A stretch of DNA of 64,000 bases from NCBI GenBank assembly GCA_040394475.1, contig JBEBSD010000003.1:1-64000 (forward strand), in the 5' to 3' direction. Origin of the DNA: JBEBSD01 sp040394475 (lineage in GTDB: Bacteria > Bacteroidota > Bacteroidia > Cytophagales > Spirosomataceae). Below, in pieces: positions 25,265-34,756 of this stretch; within the stretch, counting starts at the first letter, position 1; each line of letters begins with the position of its first letter. The translations under genes and the position numbers were made by a program. The notes beneath the pieces were generated by a model that saw nothing but the letters and a program-made list of their open reading frames with translations, did no database searches and was not told the origin of the DNA.

Positions 25265-25515
25265 GATCTACCCGATGTATTCACAGGCTTTTCCCCTTGT
25301 GGTTGATCAAATACACGATGTAAAAGTAGGAAGGTAGCCGGATATGGTGATATTTCCAAATTTAATAGTGTTTTTCAAGGAGCGTGAAAAAGCTAAAATC
25401 AGCTATAGCAATGGTAGTGGACTATGGAGGCACCATTCACGGTAAACACCCAAAACCTTCCAACTTACCAAATGTATTTACGCAAATACACTCCAACAAA
25501 CCTCAACGAAGCCAC

Positions 25516-25613
25516 TTAGAAGGGATTGATGGGCTCATATACATAAGTGGCCGTATCTTTTGCCGGATTACAGCCATCCTCAATATGGTTTGCCTGACGG
25601 TTTTCTGTCTTTA
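25516..25613 (-). pseudogene. fragment duplicating the 3' end of the lipoprotein gene
   Basis: Minus-strand translation of 25519-25566 gives PAKDTATYVYEPINPF followed by TAA, exactly the C-terminus of the lipoprotein encoded at 24767-25264. Similarity fades over the next ~50 bp upstream (ACGGTTTTCTGTCTTTA versus ACGGTTTTATCGTCTTTA). The rest of that copy is missing. The order of gene end and CTCCGTGTTTTTCCTC repeat differs between the copies, suggesting rearrangement rather than simple tandem duplication. Confidence 0.82.
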
Positions 25614-25713
25614 GGGAGATCATTTATACTCTCCATGCCTTCTCCGTGTTTTTCCTCCGTACGCTCTGTGTTCCTTTTTTTCGGTGCTTACCGGGCATGA
25701 TTTGACGACCGGC

Positions 25714-27126
25714 TTATTGATCGGAAATGGCAATTTCGCCGAGTACTTTACAGGTGCTGAACTCCGGCTCTACCCGTATGAACACATCGCCCTGGGCTTT
25801 CATAAACCATTTTTCCAACGCCGTATTACGCTTGTTGCTCAGCACGATGTTGGATATTTTCTCATAATCGTCTTTGAGATTGGCAACGTGGGGTTCTTTT
25901 TTTGTTTTATACCAGATAATCCGCATGGCGGATTGCCCCTCATCGGTCCGGTACAGCAAAGGAGCGCTGATCTGGCCGACTTTCATCGAATCAAGCGCAA
26001 AATAGAGGGCAGGATCCATCGTGACGTCCAATGGCAGGTACGAGGTTTGTGATTGCATGTCCTGCAGTAAGCCTCCCATGTCGGCAGTGTTGATGTCCTG
26101 GGAATGATCCTTTGCCGCTCTTGCAAACGTCAGGGTATCGATTTCGATCAGGTGCTTGAGGCTGTCCAGGAAGGTAGTGGCGCCGGTTACATCCGTGCCC
26201 TGGTTATAGTCCGGACGGAGCAGTATATGCCTCGCCCGATATTCAGCGCCCCGTGTTTCCAGCAACTGGATGAGGTGGAAACCAAATTTACTTTCGACGG
26301 GTTCCGAGATTTCGTTCGGGTTCAGCGCCAGGGCAGTCCCTTCGAATTCCGGTACCATATCTCCGCGACGGGCGAATCCGAGGTCGCCGCCTGCTTTAGC
26401 GGAGCCCACATCTTCGGAGTGGATTTGCGCGATAATGGCAAAATCTTCCCCCTGCTCTACCCGCTTTTTGAAGTCGAGCAGCTGGTTGCGCAATTTTTGC
26501 TTCTGCTCCTGGGTTACCGTAGCCAGCCGGACAATGTGGCCTACTTCTACTTCTGCCGGTATAAACGGCAAGCTGTCCTGCGGGATTTTGTTAAAGAAAC
26601 GACGTACTTCACTCGGGGTGATTTTTACGTCGCCGGCGATTGTCTGCTGCATGGTTTCCACCGTAAGCTGCTCTTTTAATTGCTGCCGCAATTCTGTTTT
26701 AAGGGCATCGATGCTTTTACCATAGGCTTCCACCAGGTTTTTTTCGGAGCCAAAACGTTGAATCATCATATTCATCCGGCCACCCAGTTGTCCGTCAACG
26801 TCTTTATCATCGACGACGACCGAGTCAATTTCCGCTTTGGCCAGGAGCATTTTGTTGATAATCAGCGATTCCAGCAGGTCGCATTTGTCTACTTTCTGTT
26901 CCCCCTGCTGGATATAACTCTGATACATTTCATCGATTTCAGAGTTAAGAATATAGTAATTATCGACCCTGGCAACGATTTTGTCGATGCTGACCGTCTG
27001 GGAATCTTGTCCCTGTACTTGAAAAGTGGCACTTAACAGCAACAGTGTCAGGATGCTGATGTACGGTTTCCGGTAGTTTATCATTGAATGCAAAAAAGAA
27101 TCTCTCATGTTATACTTACGGTGCAA
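25714..27126 (-). CDS. SurA-like periplasmic peptidyl-prolyl isomerase
   Basis: A 470-residue exported chaperone/isomerase that would help outer-membrane proteins fold. After a signal peptide (YISILTLLLLSATFQVQGQ), a SurA_N-like helical domain contains VSIDKIVARVDNYYILNSEI. Two parvulin (PpiC) domains follow, recognisable by VGHIVRLATVTQEQKQKL with GGDLGFARRGDMVPEFE, and RARHILLRPDYNQG with DMGGLLQDM. The frame opens at 27126; ATGs at 27108 and 27084 (MINYRKP) are equally plausible and the last gives the most ordinary signal peptide. It lies 9 bp after the next isomerase gene, so the two are surely cotranscribed. Confidence 0.92.
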   Translation of the reverse strand: MHRKYNMRDSFLHSMINYRKPYISILTLLLLSATFQVQGQDSQTVSIDKIVARVDNYYILNSEIDEMYQSYIQQGEQKVDKCDLLESLIINKMLLAKAEIDSVVVDDKDVDGQLGGRMNMMIQRFGSEKNLVEAYGKSIDALKTELRQQLKEQLTVETMQQTIAGDVKITPSEVRRFFNKIPQDSLPFIPAEVEVGHIVRLATVTQEQKQKLRNQLLDFKKRVEQGEDFAIIAQIHSEDVGSAKAGGDLGFARRGDMVPEFEGTALALNPNEISEPVESKFGFHLIQLLETRGAEYRARHILLRPDYNQGTDVTGATTFLDSLKHLIEIDTLTFARAAKDHSQDINTADMGGLLQDMQSQTSYLPLDVTMDPALYFALDSMKVGQISAPLLYRTDEGQSAMRIIWYKTKKEPHVANLKDDYEKISNIVLSNKRNTALEKWFMKAQGDVFIRVEPEFSTCKVLGEIAISDQ

Positions 27127-27135
27127 TTTACGGCT

Positions 27136-29427
27136 TTAATTAGCAATTTTTTCCAGTTCTTCTTCATTTACTTTAACCGGAAACTGCTGCATCAGCTGAT
27201 CAAGCCAGTTTTTTTCCAGTAACTGTTGGTATTCGTTAATCACCGCACCCCTGGCTTCGGCAAATGTTTTCGTACGGGGAGCTTCGATCCGTTCGATCCG
27301 CAGCCAGCGGTCAGCGATAGTCTGCTCGCCCTGTGCCCAGTTGAAACCGCTTACCAGCGGATCGTCTTTTGCAAGATACCCTTCTTTTATGGATACGGCA
27401 TCGGCAGCGGTTTTGTTGAGCAACTGGGCAACATCCTGTGCCGACTGGGTGTAATAAAGGAACTGTACCCGGCGATTTTGTGCTGCGTCCTCATACGCGC
27501 GGAAGGAATCGTTATTTTTTTCGATAATACGCGATATGGCAACGTTGTGATCGGTCAGGAACTTCACCACCTCCTGCAGCCGGTTGGAGGCCGTTTCGGC
27601 CTGCTCCTCTGCTTCTCTGTAAGTATTGACTTCTACCTGATAGGCAGGATTGGCCGAAAGGACAGAAACGACGTCCCGAAGCTGTTCTTCCAGTTCTTCC
27701 GAAAGCGCCGATTCATTGCTGTTAAAAAGCAGGGTGGGACCTTTACGCTCGAGGGCATAAGGTGAAACCGCCAGCAAGCGTTTTGCGGTGTTAAGCGCAG
27801 CCGAATCCCCGGCCGTAACCAAAAGCCCCCAGGCCCGTTCGGGGTAACGGTATTGGTCGGCCTGCCGTTCGTATAAACGACGCTGTTCGGTGGTATCTTT
27901 CAATGATTTTTCCCAGACATTCTTCTCCATCATTTTGGAGAGCAGCACGCCATCCCGTATTTCTGTCATTAACTCCTTAAATTCCGGATAGTTGGCTTCC
28001 AGGTTATCCTTCTCGTAGGCAGTGAGCTGCGAATGAAGGTAGTCGCTGTAATAGCGGTCCTGTACCAGTTGCAGGGAAGAGCCTGCGGGGAGCGGACGTT
28101 GCCGTGCCGCGAGGTACTCAAGAAACGGGCCGGCACTGAACGGGACCTGTTGTATGGTAAACAGGGTTGCCTGCTGCAGGTCTTCCGGGAGCGCGGCGGG
28201 TGCTTTCCATTTGCCCTGCAGCAAGGTTGAATCCATTAACGCCCGTAAGGCCGCCTGGGTTTGGGCATTTTCCTGGATTGCATATTTGTTTCGCAAACGG
28301 GCATATAACTGCTGATCGATCAGTCTGCCGCGGGTATCGGTTACCACTTTCTGACGGATAGCGGGTGCAGCCTCTTCGTAAGGTTCAAGCGGAATTCTGC
28401 GGATGAGGCGAATGATATGCCAGCCGTATTCCGTACGTACAGGCGACGAGTACTGATCCGGTTTCTGGAGATCATAAGCGGCTTCCTCGAATGGCTTTAC
28501 CATAGCGCCTATGCCAAAAACGGGTAACTGTCCCTGGTTTCTGGCGGATTGTTTATCTTCTGAATAGGCGGCAACAACCGTCGCCCAGGCTTCTCCGCTT
28601 TCCAGTTTGGACCAGGCTTCCTGTATTTTCTGTTGTGCGCGGTTCAGCTCGGCTTCATTGGCGCCGGGCAATGTTCGTACCATGCAGTGCGCCACCTGGA
28701 TTTTTCCGCTGCTGCGGCGCCGTTCATGAATCTTAAGGATATGGTATCCGTGAACCGTGCGGGTGAGCCCGGAGATTTGTCCGACAGGTGTATGGTAAGC
28801 GGCCGATTCGAAGGGATAAAGCATTTGAAAGGCGGAAAAGTACCCCAGATCTCCCTTGTTTGTCGCTGCGGTGGGATCTTTGGAGAAGCGGGCCGCCATC
28901 TCGGCAAAATCGGCTCCTTCCTGTAAGCGGGTAATCATCGCCATGCCGGCCTGGTAGGCTTCCAGCGTGTCTTCCGGAGCGGCAAGTTCCGGCACACTTA
29001 TCAGCAAATGAGAGGCGTGAACTTCCTCTTTCATCCGCTCATAAGCTTCTTTGGAAAAAGCCTCTGCCAGGTCTTTATCCGTGAGGTAGCTCTTCGACAG
29101 GACTTCCCGGTAGGAGCTGATTTCGTCTTTGAAGTTTTGCGTTGTATCATGCCCTTCCTGTTCTGCTGCGAGCACCTTGAGTTTCATGTGTGTATAGAGA
29201 TCAAAATATTCCTTTACGGAAAGCGGCTTCTCCTCCAGATTCGTTTGCCTGTTTTTTTCAAACGACTGGTTGAAATCCTGTGCAGTAAAAGAAGTGTTTC
29301 CGATTTGCAGGAGTATCGGCTCTGGTACAACGACCGCTTTAACAGCAGGAGGGGTAGTTTTACACGATTCCAGTATAACGGCAACCAGGGCAATTACAAT
29401 GAAACGGTTGGTTTGCATATATTTCAA
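27136..29427 (-). CDS. peptidyl-prolyl isomerase lipoprotein with two PpiC domains
   Basis: A 763-residue protein. A lipoprotein signal (VIALVAVILESC, Cys at about residue 22) anchors it to a membrane. An N-terminal helical part (SFTAQDFNQSFEKNRQTNLE) is followed by two parvulin domains: EVHASHLLISVPELA with NKGDLGYFSAFQMLYPFESA, and IQVAHCMVRTLPGAN with ARNQGQLPVFGIGAMVKPFE. The C-terminal ~350 residues lack a recognisable catalytic domain. It precedes a SurA-like gene by 9 bp, a standard Bacteroidota arrangement for outer-membrane protein biogenesis. It might act as chaperone more than as isomerase. Confidence 0.9.
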   Translation of the reverse strand: MKYMQTNRFIVIALVAVILESCKTTPPAVKAVVVPEPILLQIGNTSFTAQDFNQSFEKNRQTNLEEKPLSVKEYFDLYTHMKLKVLAAEQEGHDTTQNFKDEISSYREVLSKSYLTDKDLAEAFSKEAYERMKEEVHASHLLISVPELAAPEDTLEAYQAGMAMITRLQEGADFAEMAARFSKDPTAATNKGDLGYFSAFQMLYPFESAAYHTPVGQISGLTRTVHGYHILKIHERRRSSGKIQVAHCMVRTLPGANEAELNRAQQKIQEAWSKLESGEAWATVVAAYSEDKQSARNQGQLPVFGIGAMVKPFEEAAYDLQKPDQYSSPVRTEYGWHIIRLIRRIPLEPYEEAAPAIRQKVVTDTRGRLIDQQLYARLRNKYAIQENAQTQAALRALMDSTLLQGKWKAPAALPEDLQQATLFTIQQVPFSAGPFLEYLAARQRPLPAGSSLQLVQDRYYSDYLHSQLTAYEKDNLEANYPEFKELMTEIRDGVLLSKMMEKNVWEKSLKDTTEQRRLYERQADQYRYPERAWGLLVTAGDSAALNTAKRLLAVSPYALERKGPTLLFNSNESALSEELEEQLRDVVSVLSANPAYQVEVNTYREAEEQAETASNRLQEVVKFLTDHNVAISRIIEKNNDSFRAYEDAAQNRRVQFLYYTQSAQDVAQLLNKTAADAVSIKEGYLAKDDPLVSGFNWAQGEQTIADRWLRIERIEAPRTKTFAEARGAVINEYQQLLEKNWLDQLMQQFPVKVNEEELEKIAN

Positions 29428-29543
29428 GCGTTTAAATAATTTTTACGGCTGACTAGCTGTTGTGTCTGATTCGGTTTATTTCAACGACAAAGGTAATAAA
29501 ATACTGATGTACCGCGCTTATTCTGTTGAAACACATAGGTTGG

Positions 29544-30617
<1,074 letters not shown>

Positions 30618-30755
30618 GGGTCTTGTTAATAAATGCAAATTATACTATGGTAGCCGACAAAGTTCGCTCTTTCCCGGGTAACAGATGCGCAAATTAGGCG
30701 GAATAGTTGCATAACTCTTTCTTTTGTTTAAAATCTCCCGGGTAAAATGAAATAG

Positions 30756-30797
30756 TCGGCGATCGGCTGCCGGGAATCGGCCTTCGGCGATCGGCAA
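30756..30797 (+). repeat. heptanucleotide array (6 units)
   Basis: Six consecutive heptamers: TCGGCGA, TCGGCTG, CCGGGAA, TCGGCCT, TCGGCGA, TCGGCAA. The same TCGGCNN consensus and 7-bp period occur in the arrays at 17772 and 20447. It lies upstream of the agmatine deiminase gene. Confidence 0.8.
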
Positions 30798-30840
30798 TGA
30801 CAATCGGATTGCCGCGGTATGTATTTTCATAGGCGACTTT

Positions 30841-30882
30841 CTTTTCTGGCTGGTATCTAATCTTTTCTGGCTGGTATCTAAA
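30841..30882. repeat. two tandem 21-bp repeats
   Basis: Two directly adjacent 21-mers that begin CTTTTCTGGCTGGTATCTAA differ only at the last base. Twenty-one is three times seven, matching the periodicity of nearby arrays. The repeat lies about 220 bp upstream of the agmatine deiminase start. Confidence 0.85.
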
Positions 30883-30905
30883 ATGGTCTGTGGGACACAG
30901 ACCAT
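30883..30905. promoter_or_regulatory. perfect 10-bp dyad, possible operator
   Basis: ATGGTCTGTG and CACAGACCAT flank a 3-bp centre (GGA). The motif GGTCT recurs twice just after it (GGTCTGGTCTGG). It sits between two leftward genes, just past the YceI terminator, and could be a protein-binding site upstream of the agmatine deiminase gene. Confidence 0.4.
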
Positions 30906-30924
30906 GGTCTGGTCTGGTCCGAAA

Positions 30925-30968
30925 GGCATAAAAAAACGCCCCCGGTTTCGGGGGCGTTTTTTTATGCC
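30925..30968 (-). terminator. bidirectional rho-independent terminator after the YceI gene
   Basis: A 20-bp stem with GGCAT at the foot, seven A's, then CGCCCCCG, a GTTT loop and the complementary arm with seven T's. It begins 9 bp past the stop codon of the leftward YceI gene and would stop transcription from either strand. Confidence 0.93.
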
Positions 30969-30977
30969 TGGAGCTGC

Positions 30978-31610
30978 TTAGATTGCAGCGACGGCGTCCA
31001 GGTTAACTTTGAGATTGATTTCTTTACTGATCAGATCGTCGGCTTTTCCTGTATATGAAACACCCCATTGCTCCCGCTCGATGTTGAAATCAGCTGAAGC
31101 TTTAAAAGCAGCTTCGGAAGCTTCACTTACGTTCGCATCAAAGGTGATGTTTTTGGTGACCCCGCGAATCGTGAGGTTCGCAGAGATAGTGACCACGCCT
31201 TCGGTGTCCGTTTCTGTTACCTCGGTGATTTCCAGCGTGGCTTCAGGATGGTTTTCCACATCGAAGAAATCAGCGCTTTTCAGGTGGCCCTCCAGTTTTT
31301 GTTTGGATTCACCTTCCATGTCCTGATCGTTGATAGTGGTCAGATCCAGGACCACGTTGCCTCCGGTCAGTTTGCCGTCGTGTACCGACAGGGTGCCGGA
31401 TTTGATAGCAACGGTGCCATGATGTTGTCCGGTCACTTTTTTGCCATGCCATTCCACTGTGGAAGCCGCTGTATTGACTGTGAATGCTGTTCCGTGGCCG
31501 GAAGCCACTTCAGATGCTTCTGTAGTTTCGGCCTTCTCGCCGTCCGGATTGCTGACACAAGCGGTAAACAAAAAAGCGGTTGCACTGGCCAGCACTAATA
31601 ATTTTTTCAT
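30978..31610 (-). CDS. YceI family lipid-binding-like lipoprotein
   Basis: A 210-residue exported protein with a lipoprotein signal (LVLASATAFLFTAC, Cys near residue 18) and a linker rich in Glu/Ala/Thr. The YceI lipocalin-like domain follows: FTVNTAASTVEWHGKKVTG, KSGTLSVHDGKLTGGNVVLD, HLKSADFFDVENHPEATLEI, ISANLTIRGVTKNITFDANV and FNIEREQWGVSY. These bind isoprenoid or other amphiphilic molecules in the periplasm. The ATG at 31610 is chosen because it starts the signal peptide (MKKLLVL); the frame extends to 31664. A -7 box TACTTTTG lies 43 bp upstream and a strong terminator follows. Confidence 0.93.
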   Translation of the reverse strand: MKKLLVLASATAFLFTACVSNPDGEKAETTEASEVASGHGTAFTVNTAASTVEWHGKKVTGQHHGTVAIKSGTLSVHDGKLTGGNVVLDLTTINDQDMEGESKQKLEGHLKSADFFDVENHPEATLEITEVTETDTEGVVTISANLTIRGVTKNITFDANVSEASEAAFKASADFNIEREQWGVSYTGKADDLISKEINLKVNLDAVAAI

Positions 31611-31652
31611 GTTTTGCAGAAATTTGATTGTAGTTACATTAATTGCGCAACA

Positions 31653-31660
31653 CAAAAGTA
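31653..31660 (-). promoter_or_regulatory. -7 promoter box (TACTTTTG) for the YceI gene
   Basis: The minus-strand TACTTTTG fits TAnnTTTG and lies 43-50 bp before the ATG at 31610. A TTTTTG is found about 24 bp further upstream, slightly farther than usual for the -33 element. Confidence 0.55.
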
Positions 31661-31880
31661 TCAATTAGGATTCATAACACCTATCAAAAACTTAAAATTT
31701 ACTTAGAATTTTTTTGAAAAGCGCGTATATGGGGTGCTGTACTGCTTTTATGAACGCTGACAGCTGGAGACGGGAGGTGTGATTTTTGAACAAAATTGCC
31801 GGGTATCATTTGGATAATGGCGGTCAATACCGATATCTTGCAAGCGGATCCGGCGTACTGCCGGCTTTAAAGGCAGCTGC

Positions 31881-32669
31881 ATGGATGATGTGAACACAGG
31901 GCTCCGGACAGTGGGAGTGACCCGGTACGTAACCCCGCTTCGGGAAGGAGGGTCCCTGCCCGCTATTGCGGAGGCGGACGACGGTTTTTTATATGTGCTC
32001 AAATTTCGCGGGGCAGGGCAGGGCCCCCGGGCGCTTATTGCCGAATTAATCGGCGGTGAGGTGGCGCGGCTGTTAGGGCTGCGGATACCGGAACTTGTAT
32101 TGGCGGTAGTAGATGAAGCCTTCGGGCGGACGGAAGGCGATGAAGAAATCCAGGACCTGCTCAAAGCCAGTACAGGACTTAACCTGGGGCTGCATTACCT
32201 GAGCGGCGCTTTTACATTTGATCCGAGGGTCACGCCGGTAGCCGCCGAAACAGCCTCGCTGATTGTCTGGCTCGATGCCTTTCTGATGAACGTGGACCGG
32301 ACGGCCCGCAATACGAACCTGTTGGTATGGCACAAAGAATTGTGGCTGATCGATCATGGCGCTTCTCTTTATTTTCACCACGCATCTGCCGATTTTAATA
32401 TCCAGAGCCGGCGGCCTTTTCCTCCAATCCGGGAACATGTGCTGCTGCGGGCTGCTGCGGCGCTGGAGGAGGCCGACCGTAAGGCACAAGAATTGCTGAC
32501 GGCGGAAGGCCTGAAACAGATCACGGGGATGATCCCGGAGGAATGGCTTGAACCGGGAGAACCGCCGGAAGTACAGCGGAACCGGTATGCAGACTTTTTA
32601 ATACAGCGTCTGGAAGCATCTGAAATTTTCGTTAAAGAAGCGCAACATGCCCGGGAGATACTTATTTGA
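31881..32669 (+). CDS. HipA-family kinase-like protein (HipA_2 type)
   Basis: A 262-residue protein related to the HipA Ser/Thr kinase fold but much shorter than HipA toxins (~440 residues). The catalytic loop is seen as NVDRTARNTNLLV (Asp and Asn of the kinase active site), and the metal-binding position as LWLIDHGASLYFHH (Asp in IDHG). Near the N-terminus, LPAIAEADDGFLYVLKFRG carries the likely nucleotide-anchoring Lys, and LIAELIGGEVARLLGL resembles the following helix. It overlaps the DUF3037 gene by 23 bp. This two-gene pairing recurs in bacteria as far as I know; its biological role is not established. It stands apart from the convergent dacB and divergent YceI genes. Confidence 0.85.
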   Translation: MDDVNTGLRTVGVTRYVTPLREGGSLPAIAEADDGFLYVLKFRGAGQGPRALIAELIGGEVARLLGLRIPELVLAVVDEAFGRTEGDEEIQDLLKASTGLNLGLHYLSGAFTFDPRVTPVAAETASLIVWLDAFLMNVDRTARNTNLLVWHKELWLIDHGASLYFHHASADFNIQSRRPFPPIREHVLLRAAAALEEADRKAQELLTAEGLKQITGMIPEEWLEPGEPPEVQRNRYADFLIQRLEASEIFVKEAQHAREILI

Positions 32670-33069
32670 ATATGCGGTGCTGCGCGTTGTGCCCCGGGTA
32701 GAACGGGAGGAGTTCCTGAATATAGGGGTAGTGGTGTATGCGGCGGAACTTCGTTTCCTGGAAACGCGGTACCTCTTGAACGAAGACCGGTTACGAGCCC
32801 TGTGCCCGACACTGGACATCGCGGAACTCCAGCGGTATTGCGAAGCGTTTGCCGGCATTTGCCGGGGGGACAAGCGATCCGGGGGACTTGAAGGACTACC
32901 GGTGGCGGCCCGTTTTCGCTGGCTTACGGCGAAAAGAAGCGCCGTCCTGCAAACCTCTCCCGTGCATCCGGGTTTTTGCAGCGATCCGGAGGAGACCCTG
33001 CAGCGCTTGCTGGAAGAACTGGTACTGCAGGCAGACCCTGCGGCTCCGCCATTTACCGGAAACGATTAA
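32647..33069 (+). CDS. DUF3037 domain protein, partner of the HipA-like kinase
   Basis: A 140-residue soluble protein with the DUF3037 opening FEYAVLRVVPRVEREEFLNI and GVVVYAAELRFLETRY, and a later RFRWLTAKRSAVLQTSPVHPG that is also typical. It begins inside the 3' end of the HipA-like gene (23-bp overlap, different frame), implying coupled translation. The function is unknown. It could be an antidote, substrate or adaptor of the kinase. Its stop is 17 bp from that of the convergent dacB. Confidence 0.87.
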   Translation: MPGRYLFEYAVLRVVPRVEREEFLNIGVVVYAAELRFLETRYLLNEDRLRALCPTLDIAELQRYCEAFAGICRGDKRSGGLEGLPVAARFRWLTAKRSAVLQTSPVHPGFCSDPEETLQRLLEELVLQADPAAPPFTGND

Positions 33070-33086
33070 ATCGGGTGACTGTTCCG

Positions 33087-34547
33087 TTAGAAGGCACTCA
33101 GCAGGTTTACCAGCTCTATGAGCTGATTATTAATGTCAGTTTTCTTATTAGGCAGGTACTTATGGGCAATAAGGGCAAACGCTACCAGGTCGCCGGACCG
33201 CGTCCGGACGTAGCCTGCGTAGGCCCTGGTCCCTTCTATGGAACCACTTTTGGCGTATACATTTTTCCTGGTCCCGAATCGTTTGTTACGTACCGTGCCG
33301 GAAACACCGGCAACAGCCATACTGGCCTGAAAGGAGGGAAAGGTGGAAAAAGTGGTTGCTTTTGTAAGGATATCGGTGAGGTTTTTCGGGGTGAGGGAGG
33401 CGGAAGGGGATAAACCGCTGCCATCTTTGATGTAAAAGCCGTCCAGGTCGACTCCCTGGCCTTTCCAGAAGTCGCCGAGGGCCTCCACAGCGGACGGATA
33501 GTCCGGTTTTCCGGTCCTGAACTTTCCAATGGTTTTTAAAAGGGCATCGGCGTACAGGTTAACGCTCCACAGGTTGGTCTGACGGCATATATCCGGGAGC
33601 CCGGGTGATGTCGTTACATGAAGCTGTTTGCGCGGGGAAGACGGGGATACGGCATCGTATACCGCGGGGGAGCCCGTTACCGCCATTCCCTGGCTTTTCA
33701 GAAAAGCGGTAAGGGCGTGGGCCAGCTGCCGCCCGGGGTCCCGGACAGCCCCGCGGATGGAGAAGGTATGGTTTACCGGCGGAATGGTTCCGGTAATCAA
33801 ATACGTGTCGGGGAGCCGGTCGGGCAGGACGACGGTCTCGTCTCCGGAACCCCTGGTCCCGGTAGTTACCTGGTTAATAAAACGGCCGTCTACAAGGGGA
33901 GGGGTTACGCTTACCAGCCGGGCGGGTTGGCCGGTAGCGCCGGTCCGGAAATACAGCCGGTAGGAGTTCTCACCCCAGTTTAACCCGCTGACGCCTGCCC
34001 CATAGTAATTGCCGATATCGCCCCAGATCCAGGATTCGGGAATGCTCTGGGAATCAAAATAGGAAGGATCTGTTACTACGCTTCCCCGGAGGTCGCGTAT
34101 CCCGGCCTGCCGGAGGGCTGTCAGCCATTGCGAAAAAATAAGGCAGGAATCGGACTGGTCCGGAAACCGGGAACTGCCCAGGGTAGGATCGCCCGTCCCC
34201 CGTACGTAAAGATTGCCGTTCAGCGTGCCGTCACTGAGGGTTCCGTCATATTCAAGGAAAGTCCGATACGTAAAATCGGGCTTGAGAAGCTCCAGCGCCG
34301 CCGCCGTTGTCACCAGTTTGAGAGTCGAGGCGGAAGGGAGCGATTTATCCGGGTTCAGGCTCCATAGTATTTCGCCGGTCTGCACCGCCTGTACCACTAC
34401 TCCGAGGGTGCCATGCCGCAGCATCGGACTCTCCCGGAGCAGCGTGGCTGCTTTGTCAAAGCGCTGCCATGCCAGGGTATCGATGCGCTGGCCGTTCACT
34501 GACTGCGTCAGAAGCGTAAACACGAATAACAAACCGGCCTTCGTCAT
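33087..34547 (-). CDS. dacB: D-alanyl-D-alanine carboxypeptidase/endopeptidase (PBP4 type)
   Basis: A 486-residue periplasmic class C penicillin-binding protein (peptidase S13) that trims or opens peptidoglycan cross-links. A signal peptide covers residues 1-20 (LLFVFTLLTQSVNGQ). The active-site SxxK is in PSASTLKLVTTAAAL, the SxN motif in LWSVNLYADALLKT and the KTG-equivalent in VYAKSGSIEGTRAYAG. The large S13 insert domains lie between SxxK and SxN. Length is typical. The gene converges with the DUF3037 gene and is divergent from the beta-CASP nuclease gene. Confidence 0.94.
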   Translation of the reverse strand: MTKAGLLFVFTLLTQSVNGQRIDTLAWQRFDKAATLLRESPMLRHGTLGVVVQAVQTGEILWSLNPDKSLPSASTLKLVTTAAALELLKPDFTYRTFLEYDGTLSDGTLNGNLYVRGTGDPTLGSSRFPDQSDSCLIFSQWLTALRQAGIRDLRGSVVTDPSYFDSQSIPESWIWGDIGNYYGAGVSGLNWGENSYRLYFRTGATGQPARLVSVTPPLVDGRFINQVTTGTRGSGDETVVLPDRLPDTYLITGTIPPVNHTFSIRGAVRDPGRQLAHALTAFLKSQGMAVTGSPAVYDAVSPSSPRKQLHVTTSPGLPDICRQTNLWSVNLYADALLKTIGKFRTGKPDYPSAVEALGDFWKGQGVDLDGFYIKDGSGLSPSASLTPKNLTDILTKATTFSTFPSFQASMAVAGVSGTVRNKRFGTRKNVYAKSGSIEGTRAYAGYVRTRSGDLVAFALIAHKYLPNKKTDINNQLIELVNLLSAF

Positions 34548-34627
34548 AGGAATAAGGAATCGATTGCTTCTTTACGTTAAACATAAGGAATAAACTCCTA
34601 CCTGGCGGCTCTTTTTTTATTTATTTG

Positions 34628-34635
34628 TAGCTTTG
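34628..34635 (+). promoter_or_regulatory. -7 promoter box (TAGCTTTG)
   Basis: TAGCTTTG fits TAnnTTTG and lies 122 bp upstream of the beta-CASP nuclease start, giving a leader of roughly 115 nt. No clear TTG at -33 is seen, so this is tentative. Confidence 0.45.
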
Positions 34636-34756
34636 CCACACCTCTGGACCGGATAATGTGAGTAAGCCGTTGTTTTGCAGGAAATTACAGTGTAAAACGT
34701 CCAAGATAACGTCTTCCGTGCAGTCATGCGGGCCGGATTTAAAGGTAAGATAATTT

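Noticed and set aside
25384..25614. 76-codon rightward frame between lipoprotein and SurA-like genes
   Set aside because: Its second half is the antisense of the lipoprotein 3' fragment and it starts with GTG; no family resemblance.
30645..30929. 94-codon leftward frame before agmatine deiminase
   Set aside because: It runs through tandem 21-bp repeats, the dyad and the heptamer array, so its length is accidental.
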